Assembly (NCBI GenBank): GCA_050292235.1
Contig: JBNKLG010000033.1
Coordinates: 1-26,983 of the forward strand
DNA: 26,983 nt
From: JBNKLG01 sp050292235
Lineage (GTDB): Bacteria > Pseudomonadota > Gammaproteobacteria > Chromatiales > Chromatiaceae
Direction: 5' to 3'
Part shown: positions 9,645-15,709 of the stretch, one piece after another
Layout: each line of letters opens with the position of its first letter
Position numbering within the stretch: position 1 is the first letter of the stretch
Position numbers and translations under genes: made by a program
The notes under the pieces: generated by a model
Told to the model about the DNA's origin: nothing
The model's input: the letters and a program-made list of their open reading frames with translations, nothing else
Database searches by the model: none

Positions 9645-11320
9645 TAGGGCGTCTCTTGCTGAGTTTGGGGCTGATACTCTGCGTCGGCTTTCCGTTGCAG
9701 GCACAAAACCATGCTTTGCTCATTGGGGTGAGCGAGTACAGGGACCCTTCAGCCAGAGATCTCAACGGCCCCCGAAATGATGTTGCTGCTTTGGGCAGGA
9801 TGCTGGAACAGCGGTGGGGCAAAACCGCTGTGCGCCAATTGGTGGATGCCGAAGCCACCAAGGCCAATATTTTGAAAGCACTGTCGCAATTAGTGGATCG
9901 GGTGAAACCTGAAGATCAGGTTTTCATCTATTTCAGCGGCCACGGCACCAGCAAATATGATCGGAATTTTTCCCAAAATCTGGGGTTGCCGATTGCTTAT
10001 GGCAGTGGTGCCTTTATGCCCCATGATACGGTGGCAGTGGGCGATGCAAATAGCATCATGTCCAGTCTGTTGATTGGTCAACGCGATTTGCAACCGCTAT
10101 TGAAACGGCTGGATCGCACTGGTGCCAACACCCTGGTTATCATGGATGCCTGCTACTCCGGCAACTCGGTGCGCTCTGTGGTGCCTCATCGCAATACCCA
10201 GCCCCGCTATCAGCCGGTGCGTGTGACTGACTCGGCCAGCTTTTCGTTTAGCGAGGAGAGTACCCGCAAGCCGGCGCCGCCCTATCCCTATCGGCATATC
10301 GCCTTTCTTTCCTCGGCCAGTGACTCGGAAGTGGCCCAGGATGTGAATGACCCCAGCCGCACTTTGGATCATAAACCTCATGGTGCCTTTTCTGATGCCC
10401 TATTACGCATTTTCAAGGGACAGATTCCGGCAGACAGTAACCAGGATGGACGTCTTTCCAACAGTGAACTGCGGTTGGCAACCACCCGATATCTCGAAGC
10501 AGGTAATTACAGCCATACCCCTCAAGCGCTGCCGTCGCCGGAAGAGGATGCGGGCCAACTCAGGAGTCGCTCACTGTTCACTGCTGCGAAGGGAGATTCC
10601 CTGTCTGTGCCGCAGCTCTCCCAGCTGCGGGTTTCCCTGGATTCGGCTTTGTCCGATCTCCAAACCCTGGTGCGTCAGGAACCCGGCTTGGTTCTGAATC
10701 AGGAGCAGGCCGATGTGCGCGTTCAAGCCAGTGATGAACACTGGCTGTTACGGGCTGGACCAGGCGATTTTATCGGCAAAGTAGCGGCTGGCGATCGGGC
10801 CGGTCTGCTGATGCGTCTACGTCAGATTGCCTGGATCAAACAGTTAGAAACCCGCCAGCAGCAGAATCCTTTTACTTTGGAACTGGATCTGGTACCCGGG
10901 GATCGTGGAAACAATTTTCTCTATGGCGAGTTCCTGACCTTTCGTTTCCAGTTGGATAAAAAGGCCTGGCTGGTGGTGTTGGATGTGGACAGCCAGGGTA
11001 AGGTTGTCCCCCTCTATCCCTATCAGCCCAGTGAGGTGATGGGGCCGGTCGATGCGGGCAAAGAGGTCTATCTGCCCCATAAAGAGCCAAAGCAATCCAT
11101 CTGCGCCCAGGCACCGGAAGGGACGGATCATCTGATTGCGCTGGCTTTTCCCCGAAAGCCGGAATTTTTGGATCGCCTGGTTGGTGCTGACCAGTTGGCC
11201 AGTGACCACCCGGCATTGCTGAGTTGGAAACAGCAATTGGCGCAAACCCATAGCCCGGTCGCTGTTGCTGTCACCAGGCTGCGCGTGATCGCCAAAGGGG
11301 GTAAGCCATGTCCCGAATAA
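9641..11320 (+). CDS. Exported caspase-family protease with EF-hand-like loop and DUF4384-like C-terminus
   Basis: 559 aa from ATG 9641, which overlaps the previous stop (ATGA) and has CGGAGG seven bases upstream. A signal peptide (residues 1-21, ending 'PLQAQ') precedes the caspase fold ('HALLIGVSEY'). The catalytic pair is H101 in 'YFSGHGTSKYD' and C171 in 'IMDACYSGNS'. Unlike the upstream paralogue it lacks the Asp-rich loop directly after the His. Instead it has a canonical 12-residue EF-hand-type loop, 'DSNQDGRLSNSE', at residues 265-276. The C-terminal part (about 420-520) is a DUF4384-like beta domain ('KAWLVVLDVDSQGKVVPLYP'). The last 13 bases overlap the OmpA-domain gene. It is probably a second exported cysteine protease; whether it processes itself or its neighbours cannot be told from sequence. 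Confidence 0.9.
   Translation: MIGRLLLSLGLILCVGFPLQAQNHALLIGVSEYRDPSARDLNGPRNDVAALGRMLEQRWGKTAVRQLVDAEATKANILKALSQLVDRVKPEDQVFIYFSGHGTSKYDRNFSQNLGLPIAYGSGAFMPHDTVAVGDANSIMSSLLIGQRDLQPLLKRLDRTGANTLVIMDACYSGNSVRSVVPHRNTQPRYQPVRVTDSASFSFSEESTRKPAPPYPYRHIAFLSSASDSEVAQDVNDPSRTLDHKPHGAFSDALLRIFKGQIPADSNQDGRLSNSELRLATTRYLEAGNYSHTPQALPSPEEDAGQLRSRSLFTAAKGDSLSVPQLSQLRVSLDSALSDLQTLVRQEPGLVLNQEQADVRVQASDEHWLLRAGPGDFIGKVAAGDRAGLLMRLRQIAWIKQLETRQQQNPFTLELDLVPGDRGNNFLYGEFLTFRFQLDKKAWLVVLDVDSQGKVVPLYPYQPSEVMGPVDAGKEVYLPHKEPKQSICAQAPEGTDHLIALAFPRKPEFLDRLVGADQLASDHPALLSWKQQLAQTHSPVAVAVTRLRVIAKGGKPCPE
10433..10468 (+). other. EF-hand-like calcium loop encoded in second caspase gene
   Basis: The 12 codons specify D-S-N-Q-D-G-R-L-S-N-S-E, matching the EF-hand loop pattern with acid or amide residues at positions 1, 3 and 5, Gly at 6, a hydrophobic residue at 8 and Glu at 12. 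A helix-like stretch ('LRLATTRYLE') follows, consistent with one half of an EF-hand. Only a single loop is seen. Calcium binding is an inference. Confidence 0.6.
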
Positions 11321-12162
11321 TCCTCATCCTATTATTAACGCTGGTTGCCCAACCCCTTTGGGCTGAAAACTGTGATCAGGCGAAGCACACTGCTCAGCTG
11401 GCCACGCAGATCAAAGATATCTGTCAGCGGATCACCTTGTGGTCTGAGGCACTATCCCGGTGTCCTCGGGTCGAGTATGCCTTTCATCTGGGAGAATCCC
11501 GTCTCTTTTGCAATGACCCTAAAGGTGCTTTGGCAGCCTTTCAACAGGTGGAACAGCTGCGCAATCCGGACAGTCGGGATGCGGATCTGCTGCTGGCATT
11601 CGTTTTAGGGCGCAAGGCCGAGGCTTACCTGATGCTTGACCAATTGCCGGAAGCTCTGGCGGCCATTGATGAGGCCTTTGGAACCTCTGCTGCGTCATCA
11701 GATCCCAAACTGGCCTGGTTGTGGCGGGTTCGCAAGGCGGTGGATACCCATCCCGGACGCCAGCAGATGGCGGCAGCGGACATCTCCCGTGCCCTGACGA
11801 GTCGGGCCATGGGTTCCAGCCCGCGCATTGACCTCTATGTGCTGTTCGATACCGACAAAGCCCGTCCCAATGCACAGGGCATGGCGCAGAGCCGGGCTCT
11901 GGGTCAGGCGTTGATGCCATACGCCGATGCCAAAACGATTCTGATTCTGGGCCATACCGATGAGCGAGGAACGGATGAATACAACCAGGAGCTGTCTGAA
12001 CGACGGGCCATGGCGGTGGTCGAGCTATTGGGGCAGTGGTATCCGGAACTCAAAGACAAGCTCAGTGCCAAGGGCAGGGGTGAACGCAAACCCCGTTATC
12101 CGGGCAATACGGACGAGGATTACCGTTTGAACCGGCGTGTGGAAGTGCAGGTAAGACTTTGA
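11308..12162 (+). CDS. Exported OmpA-domain protein with helical N-terminal region
   Basis: 284 aa. A signal peptide (residues 1-19, ending 'PLWA') leads into a helical, TPR-like region (about 25-150) with four cysteines (C22, C39, C52, C68) that could form disulfides in the periplasm. The C-terminal OmpA/MotB-like peptidoglycan-binding domain spans about 174-284: 'LYVLFDTDKA', then 'GHTDERGTDEYNQELSERRA' with the Asp (D218) and Arg residues (R232/R233) that bind diaminopimelate in the family. The gene starts 13 bp inside the end of the second caspase gene, so it is surely in the same transcript. No outer-membrane barrel is present, so it is probably a soluble periplasmic protein held to the cell wall. 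Within this operon it may tether the caspase/DUF3160 proteins; that is inference. Confidence 0.87.
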   Translation: MSRIILILLLTLVAQPLWAENCDQAKHTAQLATQIKDICQRITLWSEALSRCPRVEYAFHLGESRLFCNDPKGALAAFQQVEQLRNPDSRDADLLLAFVLGRKAEAYLMLDQLPEALAAIDEAFGTSAASSDPKLAWLWRVRKAVDTHPGRQQMAAADISRALTSRAMGSSPRIDLYVLFDTDKARPNAQGMAQSRALGQALMPYADAKTILILGHTDERGTDEYNQELSERRAMAVVELLGQWYPELKDKLSAKGRGERKPRYPGNTDEDYRLNRRVEVQVRL

Positions 12163-12201
12163 TGCGTTGCTATTTCAGAGATTGGACAGGTTTTCGATCG
12201 T

Positions 12202-12894
12202 TCAGATGGCGTCCTGCAACATTTTGAGCTTGATATGGCCAATGGCCTTGGTGGGATTGAGGTGCTTGGGGCAGGCCTCGACGCAGTTCATGATACTGTG
12301 GCAGCGGAAGAGCTTGTAGGGGCCATCCAGGGCGTCCAGGCGCGCCTCGGTATCCTGATCGCGGCTGTCTTCCAGAAATCTGCTGGCGGTGAGCAGGGCC
12401 TGGGGGCCGAGAAATTTCGCCGGGTTCCACCAGAATGAGGGGCAGGCGGTGGAGCAGCAGCCGCAGAGGATGCACTCGTAGAGGCCATCCAGCCTGTCCC
12501 GTTCCGCCGGGGACTGCAGCATCTCCTGCTCGGGGAGTGGGTCTTTGCGTTTGAGCCAGGGCTCTACGGCCTTGTATTGCTGATAGAACTGGCTCATATC
12601 CACCACCAGATCCCGAATCACCGGGCGGAAGGGGAGGGGGCGAACCACCACCGGGGCCTTGAGTTCGGAGACCTGGGTGATACAGGCGAGTTTATTGGTG
12701 CCGTTGACGTTGAGCCCATCCGATCCGCAGACGCCTTCGCCACAGGAGTGGCGGAAGGCAAAGCTCTCATCCTGCTCCTGGATGGCCATGAGGGCGTCGC
12801 GCAGCATCATGCCGCGTTTGACCTCGATCTCGAAATCCTGCAGGTAGGGTTTGCTATCGGTTTCCGGATTGTATCGGTAGACTTTGAACAGCAT
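12202..12894 (-). CDS. sdhB: Succinate dehydrogenase iron-sulfur subunit
   Basis: 230 aa, full length, closely resembling E. coli SdhB (238 aa). It carries the three iron-sulfur clusters that pass electrons from the flavoprotein SdhA to quinone. Ligands are visible for [2Fe-2S] (C51, C56, D59 and C71 in 'SCGEGVCGSDG'), for [4Fe-4S] (C141, C144 and C147 in 'CILCGCCSTACP', plus C208) and for [3Fe-4S] (C151, C198 and C204). The start has an AGGA site close upstream. sdhB is normally the last gene of sdhCDAB, but here nothing precedes it on its strand: ogt diverges 72 bp away, and it converges with the OmpA-domain gene. It must therefore have its own promoter, with sdhCDA located elsewhere. Fumarate reductase FrdB is less likely, given the match to SdhB motifs such as 'ECILC.CCST.CPSFWWNP'. 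Confidence 0.95.
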   Translation of the reverse strand: MLFKVYRYNPETDSKPYLQDFEIEVKRGMMLRDALMAIQEQDESFAFRHSCGEGVCGSDGLNVNGTNKLACITQVSELKAPVVVRPLPFRPVIRDLVVDMSQFYQQYKAVEPWLKRKDPLPEQEMLQSPAERDRLDGLYECILCGCCSTACPSFWWNPAKFLGPQALLTASRFLEDSRDQDTEARLDALDGPYKLFRCHSIMNCVEACPKHLNPTKAIGHIKLKMLQDAI

Positions 12895-12966
12895 CTTGGT
12901 CCTGGTCTCGCTGATGATCGTATGGGCTAACTATAGCTGAGATGGAAAACGAAGGGGGATCAGATC

Positions 12967-13458
12967 ATGGGTTCGACAATAGCTGGCATGCCTTGGCAAT
13001 GGATGAATCTTGAATCGCCCCTGGGCAGGATTCGTTTGCTTCATGCCCGGGGTGTGCTCTATGCGGTGGAGTTATCGCCGGTGGGCGGTTTGCCTGAGAC
13101 CAGCCAGAGCGAGGATACCGTTTGGGCGGCTGCCTTTGCGGACTATTTCGCCGATGGCCAGTATCGATTTTCTCTGCCCTTTTCCTTGGGTGGAACGGAC
13201 TTTCAGCAACGGGTCTGGGCTGCCCTGCAAGAGATTCCGCCAGGTGAAACCCGCACCTATGGCGAGTTGGCCAAGAGTCTGAACAGCTCGCCCCGGGCCG
13301 TGGGTAATGCCTGCCGGGCCAATCCCTGCGCCATTGTGGTGCCCTGTCATCGCGTGGTGTCGGCTGTTGGCCTGGGGGGGTATGCCGGCGCGACCCATGC
13401 GGCCGGACTGGCCCCAAAACGCTGGCTGTTGCGACATGAGGGCTGGCCGGGTGTCTGA
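12967..13458 (+). CDS. ogt: Methylated-DNA--protein-cysteine S-methyltransferase
   Basis: 163 aa. It repairs O6-methylguanine and O4-methylthymine by moving the alkyl group onto its own cysteine in a single-turnover reaction. The active site is C127 in 'VVPCHRVV'. The recognition-helix motif 'RAVGNACRANP' (about 110-120) and the preceding 'FQQRVWAALQEIPPGETRTYGELA' region (about 79-102) are typical of the family. There is no Ada-type N-terminal regulatory domain, so it is a constitutive Ogt-like enzyme rather than Ada. GGGGGA lies about eight bases before ATG 12967. The 3' end overlaps the preferred start of xerD by 8 bp, implying coupled translation. The neighbouring sdhB gene is divergent. 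Confidence 0.95.
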   Translation: MGSTIAGMPWQWMNLESPLGRIRLLHARGVLYAVELSPVGGLPETSQSEDTVWAAAFADYFADGQYRFSLPFSLGGTDFQQRVWAALQEIPPGETRTYGELAKSLNSSPRAVGNACRANPCAIVVPCHRVVSAVGLGGYAGATHAAGLAPKRWLLRHEGWPGV

Positions 13459-14347
13459 AGGCGATCAGGTTCTGATTGAGCGCTTTGCCGATGCCCTTTG
13501 GATGGAAAAGGGCCTGGCGCAAAATACCCTCAGTGCCTATCAGAGCGATTTGCGTCAGTTCGTCTGTTGGTTGCAAAGTCGGGGTCGTGAGCTGACCGGA
13601 GTCAATCGTGGGGATCTACAGCAATATCTGGCGCTGCAATACGAGAAAGGTCGCAAGGGTCGATCCACCGCCCGCCTGCTCTCCACCCTTCGCCATTTTT
13701 ATCGCCATGCGCTACGTGAAGGCTGGGTCGAGGTCGATCCCACTGCCCGCATCGAGTCGCCCAAGCCGGGCAAACCCCTGCCCAAGTCATTGACCGAATC
13801 CGAGGTGGAGGCCCTGCTGGCAGCCCCTGATACCGAAACGCCCGAGGGGTTTCGTGACCGAACCATGCTGGAGCTGCTTTACGCCACCGGGTTGCGGGTG
13901 TCGGAGCTGGTGGGGCTGCGGCCGGATCAGATCAGCCTGACCCAAGGGGTCTTGCGCGTCATGGGCAAGGGTAGCAAGGAGCGGCTGGTGCCCTTTGGTG
14001 AAGAGGCCCTGGGCTGGCTGCGCCGTTTTCTGCAGGGGGCGCGTCCCGATCTGCTGGGGGAGCGCCCTTGCGATGCCCTTTTCCCCACCCGTCGGGGAAG
14101 TGGTATGACCCGCCAGGCGTTCTGGTACAACATCAAGCGCTATGCGGTGGTAGCAGGGATCTCCTCGTCCCTGTCGCCTCACACTTTGCGCCACGCCTTT
14201 GCCACCCATTTGCTGAACCACGGCGCGGATCTGCGGGTGGTGCAGATGCTGCTGGGCCATTCCGATCTCTCAACCACTCAAATCTACACCCATGTGGCCC
14301 AGGCCCGGCTGCAGGAGTTGCATGCCCGCCATCATCCCAGGGGATGA
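13451..14347 (+). CDS. xerD: Tyrosine recombinase XerD
   Basis: 298 aa from GTG 13451, exactly the length of E. coli XerD. This start is preferred over ATG 13436 because GAGGG lies eight bases upstream (13438-13442) and because the catalytic residues then fall at or within one residue of their E. coli numbers: R149, K173, H244, R247, H270 and nucleophile Y279. The motifs are 'ATGLRVSELVGL', 'MGKGSKERLVP', 'SPHTLRHAFATHLLNHGADLRVVQ' and 'LLGHSDLSTTQIYTH'. With XerC it resolves chromosome dimers at dif under FtsK control. It is not an integrase of a mobile element: it has the housekeeping sequence, and there are no att sites or phage genes nearby. It overlaps ogt by 8 bp, and yajQ begins 52 bp downstream. 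Confidence 0.96.
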   Translation: MSEGDQVLIERFADALWMEKGLAQNTLSAYQSDLRQFVCWLQSRGRELTGVNRGDLQQYLALQYEKGRKGRSTARLLSTLRHFYRHALREGWVEVDPTARIESPKPGKPLPKSLTESEVEALLAAPDTETPEGFRDRTMLELLYATGLRVSELVGLRPDQISLTQGVLRVMGKGSKERLVPFGEEALGWLRRFLQGARPDLLGERPCDALFPTRRGSGMTRQAFWYNIKRYAVVAGISSSLSPHTLRHAFATHLLNHGADLRVVQMLLGHSDLSTTQIYTHVAQARLQELHARHHPRG

Positions 14348-14399
14348 ATATCGGGCTTTATGCTAACCTAGGCCGCTATTTTGTGAGGAGTGGTTCGAA

Positions 14400-14882
14400 A
14401 TGCCGTCATTCGATGTGGTTTCAGAGGTTGACCTGCAGGAAGTGCGCAATGCTGTCGATCAGGCCAATCGTGAGGTCAGCACCCGTTTTGACTTCAAGGG
14501 TAGCGATGCTCATTTCGAAGACAAAGGGCCAGAGATCACCCTGCGGGCTCAGGTCGATTTTCAATTGGGCCAGATGATGGAGATTTTGCACGGAAAACTG
14601 GTCAAACGTGGTGTGGATATCGCCTGCTTGGAGAAAAAGGACCCGATTTGCAACCTGAACGATGCCCGTCAATTGGTGATCGTGCGACAGGGCATCGAGT
14701 CTGATCTGGCAAAAAAGATCGTGAAACAGATCAAGGAGGCCAAGCTGAAAGTGCAGGCCCAGATCCAGGGTGAGCAGGTGAGAGTGACGGGAAAGAAACG
14801 TGACGACTTGCAGGTCACCATTGCCCATCTGAAAGAGCACGACTTTGGCCTGCCTTTACAATTTACCAACTTCAGAGATTGA
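14400..14882 (+). CDS. yajQ: YajQ family nucleotide-binding protein
   Basis: 160 aa, the usual size for the YajQ/UPF0234 family. The start 'MPSFDVVSEVD', the 'NREVSTRFDFKG' segment, 'KKRDDLQ' and the C-terminal 'PLQFTNFRD' are hallmark family sequences. Members fold as two ferredoxin-like domains, bind nucleotides, and in Xanthomonas and Pseudomonas relatives bind cyclic di-GMP as effectors of transcription. GAGGAG (14385-14390) lies nine bases before the ATG. It sits between xerD and dsbC, which are direct neighbours in E. coli, and is only 4 bp from the dsbC start, so it is probably co-transcribed with dsbC. Family assignment is firm. c-di-GMP binding is carried over from relatives and is not visible here. 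Confidence 0.95.
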   Translation: MPSFDVVSEVDLQEVRNAVDQANREVSTRFDFKGSDAHFEDKGPEITLRAQVDFQLGQMMEILHGKLVKRGVDIACLEKKDPICNLNDARQLVIVRQGIESDLAKKIVKQIKEAKLKVQAQIQGEQVRVTGKKRDDLQVTIAHLKEHDFGLPLQFTNFRD

Positions 14883-14886
14883 GACT

Positions 14887-15660
14887 ATGCGCCTGAATGC
14901 CCTTGTTTTTGCCGCCCTGGCCACCTGTCTGCCCGGCTCATCAGCGCTATGTGCTGAGACGGCGTCGGATACCGCACAACTCAGCCAGCGCCTGGCGCAG
15001 ATCATGCCAGATGTAAAGCCTGAGATCAGCCCCAGCCCCATCACCGGTTTTTCTGAAGTAACGCTGGGTCCGCAGATTGTCTACATGTCCAACGATGGGC
15101 GCTATTTGCTTAAGGGCCAACTGGTGGATTTGAACACCGAAGAGAATCTCACCGAGCAGCGTCGCTCTACGGCTGTGATCAAGTCACTGGATGCCATTGG
15201 TGAAGAGAATATGGTGGTCTTCGGTGATAAAGATGCCCAGCATACCGTCACCGTCTTTACCGATATCGACTGCGGTTTCTGCCGCAAACTGCACAATGAG
15301 GTTGGTCTCTATAACAAAAACGGCATCAAGATCCGTTACCTTTTCTTCCCGCGTTCCGGTCTGAATACCCCCTCTTACGATAAGGCTGTGGCGGTCTGGT
15401 GTGCCAAGGATCGTCAAAAGGCCATGACCGATGCCAAGAACGGCAAGTCGATTGAGATGAAAAAATGTGAGAATCCCGTGGCTGCTCAGTTTGAGCTGGG
15501 CCAGATGATGGGGGTCTCCGGTACCCCGGCCATGATCATGCCCGATGGCGAGCTGTTGCCGGGCTATGTGCCAGCCGAGCGGCTGAAGGAGTTTCTGGAC
15601 AGCAAGGCGGAGAAAACGGCCAAGGCCGATCCCAAACTTGAACCCAAAGCCGACCACTGA
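14887..15660 (+). CDS. dsbC: Thiol:disulfide interchange protein DsbC
   Basis: 257 aa from ATG 14887; an in-frame ATG at 14845 lies inside yajQ and would spoil the signal peptide. The N-terminus (residues 1-22, ending 'ALCA') is a Sec signal. Next comes the DsbC/G dimerisation domain ('YMSNDGRYLLKGQLVDLN', about 66-83), then the thioredoxin-fold catalytic domain with C129-G-F-C132 in 'FTDIDCGFCRKLH' and the cis-Pro loop 'SGTPA'. E. coli DsbC has CGYC at this site; CGFC is a mild variant. The protein shuffles wrong disulfides in the periplasm and is kept reduced by DsbD. The C-terminal tail is Lys/Glu/Ala-rich and longer than in E. coli. xerD-yajQ-dsbC resembles the conserved xerD-dsbC-recJ order, but recJ does not follow; a terminator and the convergent pgm gene do. 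Confidence 0.94.
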   Translation: MRLNALVFAALATCLPGSSALCAETASDTAQLSQRLAQIMPDVKPEISPSPITGFSEVTLGPQIVYMSNDGRYLLKGQLVDLNTEENLTEQRRSTAVIKSLDAIGEENMVVFGDKDAQHTVTVFTDIDCGFCRKLHNEVGLYNKNGIKIRYLFFPRSGLNTPSYDKAVAVWCAKDRQKAMTDAKNGKSIEMKKCENPVAAQFELGQMMGVSGTPAMIMPDGELLPGYVPAERLKEFLDSKAEKTAKADPKLEPKADH

Positions 15661-15670
15661 TTCTCCTCTC

Positions 15671-15709
15671 GGGGCGGCCCTGTATTCCAGGGCCGCCCCA
15701 GTCCTTTTA
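15671..15709 (+). terminator. Rho-independent terminator after dsbC
   Basis: A perfect 12-bp GC-rich stem (15671-15682 pairs with 15688-15699) encloses a 5-nt loop (TATTC) and is followed by AGTCC and TTTT. It begins 10 bp after the dsbC stop and ends at the stop of convergent pgm. The T-run favours the + strand, but the stem could also block transcription from the other side. Confidence 0.88.

Noticed and set aside
13436..13450. ATG 13436 as the xerD start
   Set aside because: It has no ribosome site; GTG 13451 has GAGGG and gives the exact length and near-identical catalytic numbering of E. coli XerD.
13451..14347. XerD-type recombinase as the integrase of a mobile element
   Set aside because: The sequence is housekeeping XerD in a conserved xerD-dsbC context, with no att repeats, phage or transposon genes nearby.
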